Assembly (NCBI GenBank): GCA_030765055.1
Contig: JAUKNK010000151.1
Span: forward strand, 528,430 to 592,429
Source: Mantis religiosa
Taxonomy: Eukaryota; Arthropoda; Insecta; Mantodea; Mantidae
Direction of reading: 5' to 3'
Length of the DNA stretch: 64,000 nt
The translations under genes were made by a program, and so were the position numbers. The notes beneath the pieces are model-generated. The model was given only the letters and a program-made list of their open reading frames with translations. It made no database searches and was not told the origin of the DNA. Shown here piece by piece: positions 35,571 to 46,429 of the stretch. Numbering within the stretch: the first letter of the stretch is position 1; every line of letters begins with the position of its first letter.

Positions 35571-37345
35571 AGAATAAAAAGGCATTCGTCTTTCAGGATA
35601 AGGGAAAACCTCCAACATTAAGTCATATCGGACGACGAATGAAATGATACCCAAATGAGTACAGGGTACATAGAGCTTAGAGTTACCAGACATTCATCTT
35701 TCAGGATAAGGGTAAACCTCCAACGTTGAGCCATATCGCACGATGAATGAAATGATGTCCAAATGAGTACAGGATACATGGAGCTTAGAGTTACCAGATA
35801 TTCATCTTTCAGGATAAGGGAAAACCTGTAACTTTAAGTCATATAGGGCGATGAATGAAATGATGTTCAAATGAGTACAGGGTACATAGAGCTTAGAGTT
35901 ACCAGACATTCATCTTTCAGGATAAGGGAAAACCTGTAACTTTAAGTCATGTAGGACGATGAATGAAATGATGTTCAAATGAGTACAGGGTGCAGAGAGC
36001 TTAGAGTTACTAGACATTCATCTTTCAGGATAAGGGAAAACCTCCAACATTAAGTCATATCGGACGACGAATGAAATGATACCCAAATGAGTACAGGGTA
36101 CATAGAGCTTAGAGTTACCAGACATTCATCTTTCAGGATAAGGGTAAACCTCCAACGTTGAGCCATATCGCACGATGAATGAAATGATGTCCAAATGAGT
36201 ACAGGATACATGGAGCTTAGAGTTACCAGATATTCATCTTTCAGGATAAGGGAAAACCTGTAACTTTAAGTCATATAGGGCGATGAATGAAATGATGTTC
36301 AAATGAGTACAGGGTACATAGAGCTTAGAGTTACCAGACATTCATCTTTCAGGATAAGGGAAAACCTGTAACTTTAAGTCATATAGGACGATGAATGAAA
36401 TGATGTTCAAATGAGTACAGGGTGCAGAGAGCTTAGAGTTACTAGACATTCATCTTTCAGGATAAGGGAAAACCTCCAACGTTAAGTCATATCGGACGAT
36501 GAATGAAATGATGTTCAAATGAGTTCAGGGTACATAGAGCTTAGAGTTACTAGACATTCATCTTTCAGGATAAGAGAAAACCTCCAACGTTAAGTCATAT
36601 CGGACAATGAATGAGATGATGTTCAAATAAGTACAGGGTACATAGAGCTTACAGTTACTAGACATTCATCTTTCAGGATAAGAGAAAATCTCCAACGTTA
36701 AGTCATATCGGACGATGAATGAAATGATGTTCAAATGAGTACAGGGTACATAGAGCTTACAGTTACTAGACATTCATCTTTCAGGATAAGAGAAAACCTC
36801 CAACGTTAAGTCATATCGGACAATGAATGAGATGATGTTCAAATAAGTACAGGGTACATAGAGCTTACAGTTACTAGACATTCATCTTTCAGGATAAGAG
36901 AAAACCTCCAACGTTAAGTCATATCGGACGATGAATGAAATGATGTTCAAATGAGTACAGGGTACATAGAGCTTACAGTTACTAGACATTCATCTTTCAG
37001 GATAAGAGAAAACCTCCAACGTTAAGTCATATCGGACAATGAATGAGATGATGTTCAAATAAGTACAGGGTACATAGAGTTTACAGTTACTAGACATTCA
37101 TCTTTCAGGATAAGAGAAAACCTCCAACGTTAAGTCATATCGGACGATGAATGAGATGATGTTCAAATGAGTACAGGGTACAAAGAGCTCAGGGTTACCA
37201 GACATTCATATTTCAGGATAAAATAAACTCTCCAACGTTAAGTAACATTGGTTTATGAAAGAAATTATGTTCAAATGAGTACAGTGTGCATAGAGCTTAG
37301 AGTTACCAGATATTCATTTTTCGGAATAAGGACAAAGCAAGGAAA
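35571..37345 (-). repeat. 108-bp satellite array E, minus strand, with tetramer and dimer higher-order repeats
   Basis: About 16 units. A four-unit block beginning with the GAAATGATACCCAAATGAG variant repeats exactly 432 bp apart (35641 and 36073). Further on, a dimer with the ATGAGATGATGTTCAAATAA variant alternates at about 216 bp (36611, 36828, 37044). At the right edge a degenerate head-like stretch (GTATCTAGATAAC, AGGTTTGAACTAGG) may be a decayed SINE-1 head. Confidence 0.95.
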
Positions 37346-38381
37346 TCAGGTATCTAGATAACTTTCCTTTTCCTAGGTTTGAACTAGGAAAATCTAGAAG
37401 GTGAGTCAGACGTGCCAGACTGAAATCATTGATTTAATTGAATATGTGCTTTATCTATTATTAAAGTTTACGTGAGAGATCGACTCTATTATCCTAGAAA
37501 ACCCTGTAGGTCCAGTAAGAGCCAGAGCAGGGAAGGTTCTAAATCTTATAAGCTATTTGAAATTCTTGGCCGTATTTTCAATCGCCTTGGGCACTCTTCG
37601 ATAGCACGCTGTGAACAGACGAAGCAAAGCTGTCTTCAACAGAGCCATGTTGTTTTCCGTCCTGGCGGTTAATCTCGATTCCAGCGAGGCAACTTATGCT
37701 GTCAGATCAGGCGAAAAATCCCCCTCTGGCTGAGAAAAACTGTTTTTGCTTACTAACTTACTGAAAATCAAGGTAATCAATGATGCCAGTCTGTACACTC
37801 ACATGACTTTCTCTGTTCTTGTACAAACCATTCTTACAAATATTTTATTCCTGTACTTCGAGAAAAATATCTTAATTTTTTCTAGATGCAGAGGAATACA
37901 TTAAACTGTAAGTGATATTCAAATGTTTCAGAGTTGGTTGCTATAGCGATAAACCTAGAAATTCCGTTATCCTTACATGGCCAAGATAATAAATGAATAA
38001 CTGCTTAATAACTGAGAAAAGCGCTACTTAAATTATGTGTTTTAACAAGAATTAAATGTTTTCTGCACTTAAATTTTCTGTAAGTTTTACAGTTTCCAGG
38101 TAAGACAAAAGTTTTTCAGAGAGAAGAGAAATTTGTGGACATTTCCGGAAATTTGAAGGTATAAATTTAATTTCTTAGGAAATCACTTTAAAAATAGAAT
38201 ACCTACCTAAATCGAAACATTAGCGATATTTTGGCGTCCTCGAAAACTAAACTTTGATAAGCGTAGTTTGGGTTTCTCAGAATTTAACCTTTTCTTCTAT
38301 ATCATTCTTGAAAAATGAACTTTTGATATTTAACTGACGATTGCTGCTTCTAACCTAGGCACTCAGAAAGCATAATGAGTT
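37346..38381. other. AT-rich spacer with one dispersed repeat copy
   Basis: Apart from the 124-bp-family copy at 37895-37985, no supported feature was seen. Confidence 0.45.
37895..37985 (+). repeat. Dispersed copy of the 124-bp repeat family
   Basis: AGTGATATTCAAATGTTTCA, GAGTTGGTTGCTATAGCGAT, AATTCCGTTATCCTTACATG: diverged single copy of the unit tandemly repeated at 50936-52262. Confidence 0.75.
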
Positions 38382-38490
38382 TGCCCCTGCAGCGTAGCGG
38401 TAACGTGATCAAGAGGTCCTAAGTACGATTCTTAGACAGGGTGACAAGGTTCTTCCTCATCCACCTCCCGCTGTTTTCCCTTATCGTGAT
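38382..38490 (+). mobile_element. SINE-1 tRNA head attached to array F
   Basis: TGCAGCGTAGCGGTAACGTG (A-box region), AGTACGATTCTTAGACAGGG (B-box region, decayed), then the linker and the first body unit. Confidence 0.8.
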
Positions 38491-39965
38491 AAATGAAAGT
38501 TCAATAACTCTAAGCTCTATGTACCCTGTATTCATTTGAACATCATTTCATTCATCGTCCGATATGACTTAACTTTGGAGGTTTTCTCTTATCCTGAAAG
38601 ATGAATGTCTGGTAACTCTAAGCTCTATGTACCCTGTACCCATTTGAACACCATTTCATTCATCGTCCTATATGACTTAACGTTGGAGGTTTTCCCTTAT
38701 CCTGAAAGATGTATGTCGGATAATTCTAAGCTCTATGTACCCTGTACTCATTTGAATATAATTTCATTCATCGTCCGATATGACTTAACGTTGGAGGTTT
38801 TCTCTTATCCTGAAAGATGAATGTCTGGTAACTCTAAGCTCTATGTACCCTGTACTCATTTGAATATCATTTCATTCATTGTCCGATATGACTTAACGTT
38901 GGAGGTTTTCCCTTATCCTGAAAGATGAATGTCTGGTAACTCTAAGCTCTATGTACCCTGTACTCATTTGAACATCATTTCATTCATCGTCCGATATGAC
39001 TTAACGTTGGAGGTTTTCCCTTATCCTGAAAGATGAATGTCTGGTAACTCTAACCTCTACGTACCCTGTACTCATTTGAACATGATTCCATTCATTGTCC
39101 GATATGACTTAACGTTGGAGGTTTTCTCTTATCCTGTCTGATCATTCTAAGCTCTATGTACCCTGTACTCATTTGAACATAATTACTGCCATCGTCCGAT
39201 ATGACTTAACGTTGGAGGTTTTCTCTTATCTTGAAAGATAAATGTCTGCTAACTCTAAGCTCTATGTACCCTGTACTCATTTGAACATCATTTCTGTCAT
39301 CGTCCGATATGACTTAACGTTGGAGGTTTTCCCTTATCCTGAAAGATGAATGTCTGATAATTCTAAGCTCTATGTACCATGTACTCATTTGAACATCATT
39401 TCTGCCATCGTCCGATATGACTTAACGTTGGAGGTTATCCCTTATCCTTAAAGATGAATGTCTGATAATTCTAAGCTCTGTGTACCATGTACTCATTTGA
39501 ACATCATTTCTGCCATCGTCCGATATAACTTAACGTTGGAGGTTATCCCTTATCCTTAAAGATGAATGTCGGTATCTCTAAGCTCTATGTATCCTGTCTT
39601 TATTTATGTATTATTTCATTCATCGTCCGATATAACTTAACGTTGGAGGTTTTCTTTTATCCTGAAAGATGAATGATTGGTAACTCTAAGCTCTATGGAC
39701 TCAGTGCTCATTTGAACATAATTTCATTCATCGTCCGATATGACTTAAAGTTACAGTTTTTCCCTTATCCTGAAAGATGAATGTCTGGTAACTCTAAGTT
39801 CTATGTACCATGTACTCATTTGAACATCATTTCATTCATCGTCCGATATGACTTAACATTGGAGGCTTTTCATTATCCTGAAAGGTGAATGTCTGGTAAC
39901 TCTGAGCTTTATATACACTGCACTGATTTGAACATAATTTCATCCATCTTCCTATATGCTCTAAC
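38491..39965 (+). repeat. 108-bp satellite array F
   Basis: About 13 units. Several neighbouring units share the CATTTCTGCCATCGTCC variant (39180-39520), i.e. local amplification of one variant. The last unit (39900-39965) is diverged. Confidence 0.95.
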
Positions 39966-41078
39966 CGGTTAAAGATACCTAAATTAAAAAATAATATATT
40001 GAGGTACGCTTTCACTAATAACCGCTTCTCGTTTTCCACTCGTAATGAAATCCGACTAAAACAGCCGCTCTTTCCCATCAGTTCACTAGAAGATGTGACA
40101 TCTTCTTGCAGTAACTACACCATTCATTCCCACTGAAGATACCCACTCATCAAATTCCTGCTGTATATTATCGCACAGTTCCAGAATTTTTGAGACGAAG
40201 AAACGTCCAGAAGATTCTACCTAAATTTCATCGTGTTTATCCCGGATGAAGATATCTATGTCTAACAGTTGACAACTTATGCTAGAACAAAGAACACTCC
40301 AGAAAATAAAGGAAAAGGCAACTTTCATTTGTCTGGAAAATATCTTAAAATACGGTGTTTTAGTAAAAGCAGTTTTAACTACATATGTATCATACTTTCA
40401 TTATTAAGCATTTACAACACAAAAATATTTAAACTCGTTAAAGCACACAAAAATTTTTGCGTAGCACTAACAATTTCTGAGATATTCTTTGTTACTTTTC
40501 CCTTTTGCAGAAATTTTCACAAATTTTTGTCTCAATTAACGGTAAATATAAAGTATTGTATTTGTAGGAGTAGTTTGTTGAAGTAGTTATTATGAAAAGC
40601 CATGAAACGTAACCTCAAAATCAGAGACCCGTTTATCTAGAAGTAATATAAATGCAGAAGCAAGCATGCTACCAACCAATTTATAACACAGCGAGATTAT
40701 TTAGTTATACCGATGTTATCCACGTGTAGTTTATAATTAATTAGTTCATTTTTCTTTCAACATCACGAGGAAATGTTAGCGAACCTATGTGCAAGACTGA
40801 CATGCTAGTTGCACATTAATAACAGGGCTAATATAGAAAGCAATCAAGTAAAAAGTCCAGTTTTATATTGGATAATCCCCAATTTATTTTAGCTTTATTA
40901 TTAGACTTCGATACTCTACGTGCTCCACTTTAATTTACATAAAGTTGGCGAAGGCTGATGCTGATAAGAAGTTATCTACGTAATTACGAGTTAAATTGCT
41001 TCCTGGTCACAATAGTAAAGCGTATACTAAGGGAAAATGTTGCATCGAAGTTCACAAACTAACACAAATTATTAAAAC
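39966..41078. other. AT-rich spacer, no gene recognised
   Basis: The 105-codon frame at 40269-40586 has no recognisable motif. Confidence 0.45.
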
Positions 41079-41246
41079 GAGGGCTGTTCAATAAAAAATG
41101 GTCATAATTTTTCGGACTAAAATTAAATCTTATTATATTCTGTTAGCTTGAACGAACAAGCCGTAGTAGCTTCATTGTTGGTATTCTTGGTTCCTGCCTG
41201 TGAGAACCAGGCACGTCAGACATGTTCAGTATCGCCTACCACTGCA

Positions 41247-42298
41247 ATGGAGTTAACACGCGAGGAACAATATGCGGCTTTGAAATTCTGTTTTCGTCTC
41301 AACAAATCTTCAGTTGAGGCCTATACAATGTTACAGGAGGCCTATAGAGAGTCTGTTCTTCCCTACAGCACAGCTCGAAGGTGCTTTAAAATGTCTAAAG
41401 GGGGGAGAAAGTCAATTTCAAAGGAAGGTGGACCCGGTGCTCCAGTTACTGCTCTTACAGAAGAAAACATCAACACTGCTGCTGAGAGGATCGAAGAATT
41501 ACCTTAAGATCACTTTCTGAAATACTGAACATTTCATTCTGTGCCATTCACACGTTGGTGACAGAAACATTACACATGAGACGTGTTTGTGCGCAATGGG
41601 TTCCAAGACTGTTGATTCCTGAAAAAAAGGATATTCACATGCAGGTAACAGGCAGTTAAAGTTGATGTTAGAGGAACATCCGGAGTTTCTTTCAAAAGTA
41701 ATCACTGCTGATAAAACTTGGTTACATCATTTTGATACTGAGAGCAAACAGCAAAGCTCAGTGTGGAAATCCCCTTCATCACCAACCGACAAAAAAGCAA
41801 AAGTGATTGCTTCTGCTGGGAAAGTTATTGTCATCTCATTCTTCGATATTCATGGAATGGTTTATCAGTATATTGTACCTGCACACACATCAGTAACTGG
41901 ATAATACTACAGGGATGACCTGAAAACATTGCAACTCCATATCAGGCGCAAAATACCACATTTCCATGATGCTGCACCATGATAATGCGTGGCCGCATAT
42001 TGCCAATGTTGTTGCTGAATATCTTGCAAAAATAAACGTGAAGTGCATCCCTCACCCTCCCTATAGTCCGGATTTAGCCCATGTGACCATTTTCTATTCC
42101 CTAACTTGAAGAAACGCCTTCGTGGGAGGCATTATCCATCATCAGAAGCAGTGGTGAAGGCTGCGGAGGCGATTTTGAAGGATCTCTCAAAAGATAGCTT
42201 CCAGCATGTGTTTGAAGACTGGCAGAAATGCTGGGAAAAGTGCATCGCATTCAGGGGAGACTATTTTGAGAAGGATCATCAAAATTGTGAGGATGAGT
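41247..42298 (+). pseudogene. Mariner M3 transposase, decayed
   Basis: The start codon at 41247 opens an N-terminal domain absent from M2 and M6: MELTREEQYAALKFCFRLNK, then AYTMLQEAYRESVLPYSTAR. It breaks after about 85 codons. The catalytic part resumes at 41662: VITADKTWLHHFD (Glu of the usual DETW is Lys), then a stop after AHTSVTG at 41902. The second-Asp block CACCATGATAATGCG remains in a shifted frame, and the third is frameshifted. A last piece, KKRLRGRHYPSSEAVVKAAE, is open at 42106-42298. Multiple lesions make it inactive. Confidence 0.87.
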
Positions 42299-42306
42299 AA
42301 AGATAG

Positions 42307-42510
42307 TGTCACCCTGGCGGTAGACTCGCGAAGCCGATGAAAAATGATGACCGGTAGCGACAGACAGTTGAATGTAGTTTTTGTAAGATAAACAGGTTTT
42401 CAGGTTAGCTAGCGAAAGGTAATGGTGAACAGTGTATTTCGAGGAGAATAAAGTGTAGTAATTGTGTTTTGTAACCTCGTTTTATTATTTCACGAACCCA
42501 CCAAGTCACA
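42307..42510 (+). repeat. 5' LTR of the Gypsy-type element
   Basis: Begins TGTCACCCTGGCGGTAGACT and ends CCACCAAGTCACA, a TG...CA LTR. It contains GAGAATAAAGTGTAG, a possible polyadenylation signal. It differs from the 3' LTR at roughly a dozen positions by eye, so the insertion is not very recent. Confidence 0.92.
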
Positions 42511-42512
42511 AT

Positions 42513-42529
42513 TGGTGTCAGAAGTGGGA
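42513..42529 (+). promoter_or_regulatory. Primer-binding site, complementary to tRNA-Leu
   Basis: TGGTGTCAGAAGTGGGA begins two bases after the 5' LTR. It is the complement of the 3' end of a leucine tRNA (…TCCCACTxCTGACA-CCA), as used by several Gypsy-group elements to prime minus-strand synthesis. Confidence 0.8.
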
Positions 42530-42533
42530 CGAC

Positions 42534-44011
42534 ATGGAGGCTGCATTGGAAAAGATTTTGGAGAAGATGACGGAAATGAAAGCAGCAAATGACAACTTCG
42601 CTGCGGAAACAGAAGCGGCGAATTAGAACCTGGCCGCGGAAATGAAGGAAATGAAGACGACAAATAACAGCCTGGCCGCGAAGCTGGAGACTACAAACAA
42701 CAACTTGGCCACGACAATGACCGCAAAGACGGACGAACTGACCACGGAAATGAAGGAGGCGAACGAGGTCCTCGCCGCCAAATTTGAGGAACAGTTGGCC
42801 GGCGTGAGGGATAACGTGACGGAGCTGGGCAAGCGGATGGGCCAAGTGGACGAGCGCGTCGAGGACCTGGAAACCGCTTCAATGATCTAGAGGAAAAGGC
42901 CGACAATAACGCCAAGTCCCTGAACGCCATGGTAGAGGACGTCGAAGACCTCGCGAACCGCGTAAACAACCTGGAGGGAAAGGCCGACAGCAGCGTCAAG
43001 TCCCTGAACGCCATGGTGGAGGACGTCGTCGGCAGGAAGCTGAAGGAATTGAAGGCCGACGCGCCGGGACGCGACACAACATCTGCGCGCGTCAAACCTC
43101 CCAAGTATGACGGCGCGTCAACGTTTGAAGTCTTCCGCCGCCAGTTCGACACAGTGGCCAGGCACAACAGATGATCACCGGAGGAGGAGGCCACACAGTT
43201 AATAGCCAGCCTCCAGGGACGGGCCGCGGAAATCCTAAACGCGGTGCAGACAACGGCGGCGCCCAAGGACATCTGGGAGGCCCTGGAGAATCGTTTCGGG
43301 AACCACCGCTTAGCCGCAGCGTACCGCAGCCAACTAAAGGCAAGGTCACAGCAGCCGGGGGAGACGCTGCAGGAGTTAGCCATAGCGATTGAGCAGCTAG
43401 CTAGCAAGGCCTTGGTTGACCTGCCACTGGAGTTCGTATCCCGGGAAGCCGCCTACAACTTTGTCGACGGGGTACGGGACACGGAGATTCGTCACCGCCT
43501 AATGCTCGGCGATTATAAAACCATCCACGAGGCGCTGACAGCGGCATTAAGGATGGAGGTGGCCAAGGTAGTATCTGTCCCGACGTCGAGAACGAGGAGT
43601 GTCCACTACGCCGGAGACAGAAGACCAGCTGAGGGACGCCGGCGAACACCTAGTGGCCTGTGTTGGGGGTGTGGACAGCCCGTACACCTGCAGAGAGACT
43701 GCCCACACCAGGAAGGCCAGCGGGAAGAACGAGTAAGGCCCGGTGTAGAGAGGGGTACATCGGCGCCATTACCACCATCCCCTCGAGTGACAATCCGCGC
43801 CGTCAGCCGGCGGATGGATGACAATCTCATCGCGGACGGCTGGGTAAGAGGAAAGCCGTGCCGCGTGCTGGTGGACACCGGGGCGGCCGTGACCATCATC
43901 AGACCTGACGCCGCGAAGGGTTTGCCGACGAGGAAACCGAGCCGACCATACCAGCTTGTGACGGCATCGGGCGACACATGCCTGTGGAGAAGGAGGCCCT
44001 GCTGGAGCTGA
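42534..44011 (+). pseudogene. Gypsy-type gag with coiled coil, zinc knuckle and start of protease
   Basis: The ATG at 42534 opens a coiled-coil N terminus (heptads of Ala, Leu, Glu and Lys) that meets TAG at 42624. The same frame continues to 42890, then a shift and a further stop at 43172-43174. From 43175 to 44011 one frame holds the capsid-like region (IWEALENRFGNHRLAAAYRS), a CCHC knuckle CWGCGQPVHLQRDCPH and the protease motif CRVLVDTGAAVTIIRPDA. An 84-bp (28-residue, four-heptad) duplication of KADNNAKSLNAMVEDV is present at about 42897 and 42981. Gag and protease would form and mature the particle. Three breaks make it nonfunctional. Confidence 0.85.
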
Positions 44012-44310
44012 CCTTGGGACGGACTGCCGTGCGTCTGTGGGTGTTCGTCGCGAAGGTGGCTGAGGAGGTGATTCTGGGACTGGATGCCCTCAGGAGCCAC
44101 GAAGCGACGGTCGACGTCGGCAGGAAGGTCCTGAGGCTCAGCGGAGAAGAGGTTATACTCCGTCAACCAGAAGAGTGCCTTGGAATTGGCAGGGTCGTCT
44201 TGAGCGAACACATGGTTGTCCCCGCGAGGAGCAAAGTGATAGTGACGGCGCGACCGGAAGGCCAGACAGCAGGTGGGGTCCAGAGGCAGCAGGAGTACGA
44301 CTTCACCTAG
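43978..44310 (+). pseudogene. Protease C-terminal half and linker of the Gypsy-type polyprotein
   Basis: In a frame shifted from the preceding gag-protease segment: LELTLGRTAVRLWVFVAKVA, then EEVILGLDALRSHEATVDVG, the usual end of a retroviral-type aspartic protease (ILG.D motif). A linker to TAG at 44308 follows. The reverse transcriptase expected next is missing. Confidence 0.75.
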
Positions 44311-44349
44311 GAACATCGCAGAGGGAAGAGTCACGGTAACGCGGACGCT

Positions 44350-44850
44350 ATGTCCCGAAGACCCTGTCCAGAAGAGTGCGGCCAATGCACAAGAGTGGAG
44401 GGGAAGGAGCGTGCCGCAGCAGTTCGAGTAGTTACGGCAGTGCCTGCGGATGGCTGGGATAGCGCAGGCCTGAGGAGGGAGCAGCTGGCAGACGCAGACT
44501 TGGGGCCACTCTTGAGGGATGTGGAGAACCTGGTGGACCACCTCCACGACATGCACGAGATGGCTCGCCAGAACATCCAGAAGGCGAGCAACCATATGAA
44601 AACTCGATACGACAGGCAAGCCAACAGCCAAGGGTTCCAGCAAGGTGACCTGGTCTGGTTGTACCACCCGACCCGGACCAAGGGACGCTGCCCGAAGCTT
44701 CAGCAGTCATGGCAAGGACCGTACCGTGTGGTGAAGAGGATTAACGACGTGGTCTACCGCATCCAGAAGGTGCCCCGAGGAAAGATGTTGGTGGTACACC
44801 TGGATCGCCTGGCCCGCTGCGAAGGCGCTTTTCGGGACGACCAGCCTTGA
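44350..44850 (+). pseudogene. Post-RNase H linker joined to integrase C-terminal domain
   Basis: 166 open codons. The first part (SRRPCPEECGQCTRVEGKER then REQLADADLGPLLRDVE) matches the segment normally between RNase H and the integrase zinc domain. It is then joined directly to the integrase C-terminal end: ARQNIQKASNHMKTRYDRQA, FQQGDLVWLYHPTRTKGRCP, KLQQSWQGPYRVVKRINDVV. The integrase zinc finger and DDE core between them are gone. The join at about 44520 is therefore a second internal deletion. The frame stops at 44848, just before the purine tract. Confidence 0.82.
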
Positions 44851-44861
44851 GGAGGGAGCAG
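44849..44861 (+). promoter_or_regulatory. Polypurine tract
   Basis: GAGGAGGGAGCAG directly before the 3' LTR, the expected place for the plus-strand primer. Confidence 0.8.
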
Positions 44862-45063
44862 TGTCACTCTGGCGGTAGACTCGCGAAGCCGATGAAAAAT
44901 GATGACCGGTACTGACAGACATTTGAATGTAGTTTTTGTAAAATATACAGTTCAAGGTTAGCTAGCAAAAGGTAATGGTGAACAGTGTATTTCGCGGAGA
45001 ATAAAGTGTAGTAATTATGTTTTGTAACCTCGTTTTATTATCTCACGAACCCACAAAGTCACA
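44862..45063 (+). repeat. 3' LTR of the Gypsy-type element
   Basis: Direct repeat of 42307-42510 with scattered substitutions and small length changes, ending CCCACAAAGTCACA. Mariner M3 text resumes right after. Confidence 0.92.
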
Positions 45064-45111
45064 ATACGTTGTCAAAAAAATGCGATCATTCTTTATTGAA
45101 CAGTCCTAGTA

Positions 45112-45200
45112 ATTAACTTTCACCGATAGTCAAATGTTTTAAAGTTGGTCGCTATGGTGATGGACTTCAAAATATAATTCTCAAGAATTAAAAAGAAAGA
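45112..45200 (+). repeat. Dispersed copy of the 124-bp repeat family
   Basis: AACTTTCACCGATAGTCAAA, TGTTTTAAAGTTGGTCGCTA, TGGTGATGGACTTCAAAAT: a single diverged unit directly beside the right end of mariner M3. Confidence 0.72.
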
Positions 45201-45399
45201 CGAATAACTATCTTCCACTCGAATATTTTATGGAATATATGGAAAATGGTTACTTCCTTTTGTCAACTACAATTTTGAAAAATGCAAGAAAACAAGCTCT
45301 GAAGTTAGCCATGGCTATTAATTCACCTGAATTGTCCTTTTTACCTTCAGAAAACTTATAACTTAAGCGTGTATACTTTATAATCACATCGTGTTACTA

Positions 45400-45423
45400 C
45401 GGGGATCGACTAATAAATCCCGG
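45400..45423 (+). repeat. Left terminal inverted repeat of mariner M4
   Basis: Preceded by TA. It pairs with 49881-49904 with transitions only. Confidence 0.75.
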
Positions 45424-45429
45424 TTTCCA

Positions 45430-46429
45430 AGTAAAAAACAAATTTTTTTTCTTTATTTCTCAACATAATCTCCAGAAATCTAATACATTTGTCACATTGG
45501 TGTTCTAATTTAATTAAAGCATCTCTGTGTTACGATTTATCGTGGTCCTCAAATCAGCTGTTCACCACTCAATGACCTACTCGTTGCTGTGAAACCTCCG
45601 TCCTCCAAGAAAGTGTTTGAAGTTCGGGAACAGGTGATAGTCACTGGGTGCTAGATCTAGCGAAGAGGGTGGATATTCAAGCAATTCGAACTTTAATTCG
45701 AACATATGCCAATTAGGTCATTTTCTTTTCATCTCATCACTCAAATGTTGCAGTAAGCTTGCGTGCTAGTCTTCAGTGATATTTTTATCCTTTTCCAAGT
45801 AATCGATAAAACTAATTCCCTGTGTATCCCAGAAAACACTGCCATAACCTTGTTAGCTGACAAAATTGACTCTGCCACTTTTGGAGTTGGTTCACTTGGC
45901 GTAGTCAACTGTTTTGACTGTCATTTACTTTCTGGAGTGTAGCGATGAATCAAGGTTTCACCGATGTTAATAAGCCGTCTCAAAAAACACTGGGATTTTT
46001 ACGGTAGAGAACCAAATTCTTATAAGAAAAAGCTTTTATTTGCAGCTTTTGATAATGTGTCATCAAACGCGGCACCCATCTTGCACAGCGAAAGTCCAAA
46101 ATATTACTTCCACGTCCTTCTTATACATTTCCAGCCTCTACTTTCTCAAACAACTTTAATTTGCGGTCTTCCAGTACTAAACAATGAATGCTTTCAATGA
46201 TCTCTGGAGTTGTAGCTTCCACAGGGCGTCCAGAGCGAGACTCATCACTATTGCTCGTACGTCCCATTTTAAGCCCTACAACCAACCTTTTAATCATTGT
46301 ATATGAAGGGACAGAGCGAGGATCATCACTAGTACTCCTACGTCCCATTTTAAACTCTACAACCAACCTTTTAATAATTGTATATGAAGGGACAGAGTGA
46401 GGCTCATTACTAGTACTAGTTTGTCCCAT
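45430..46429 (-). pseudogene. Mariner M4 transposase, middle and C-terminal part
   Basis: On the minus strand the last repeat unit leads into DESRSGRPVEATTPEIIESI, then HCLVLEDRKLKLFEKVEAGN, the family-typical region after the helix-turn-helix. A stop at about 46121 follows. Decayed but recognisable catalytic-domain text continues toward 45430 (for example a cognate of 'NKVMASVFWDTQGI.FIDYLEK' and, near the end, KLEHQCDKCIRFLEIMLRNK) with many stops. It is inactive. Confidence 0.8.

Larger units (their letters stand above)
42307..45063 (+). mobile_element. Gypsy-type LTR retroelement, short LTRs, pol mostly deleted
   Basis: Two direct LTRs of about 203 bp (42307-42510, 44862-45063) bracket a 2.35-kb interior. 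A primer-binding site matching tRNA-Leu and a purine-rich tract are in the expected places. The interior encodes gag, protease and the integrase C-terminal end, but lacks reverse transcriptase, RNase H and the integrase core. The interior is visibly GC-rich compared with the AT-rich surroundings. A clean target duplication could not be fixed. A complete element of this type would be about 5 kb, so this is a deleted, non-autonomous copy. Confidence 0.9.
41079..45109 (+). mobile_element. Mariner M3 (family b), interrupted by a Gypsy-type element
   Basis: The left end CGAGGGCTGTTCAATAAA (41079) and right end CTTTATTGAACAGTCCTAG (ending 45109) form imperfect terminal inverted repeats. TA follows the right end. 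The transposase gene lies at 41247-42298. A 2.76-kb LTR element (42307-45063) sits between the transposase stop and the right end; mariner text resumes after it (ATACGTTGTCAAAAAAATG, compare GTACGTTGTTAAAAAAAAAC in M6). Confidence 0.93.

Noticed and set aside
27370..37345. CRISPR-like regular repeats
   Set aside because: The units are contiguous 108-bp satellites without unique spacers, in a eukaryotic TE context.
43606..44667. 353-codon minus-strand open frame
   Set aside because: It is antisense to the GC-rich gag/protease/integrase region of the LTR element, where few stop codons occur by composition; the plus strand carries the recognisable motifs.
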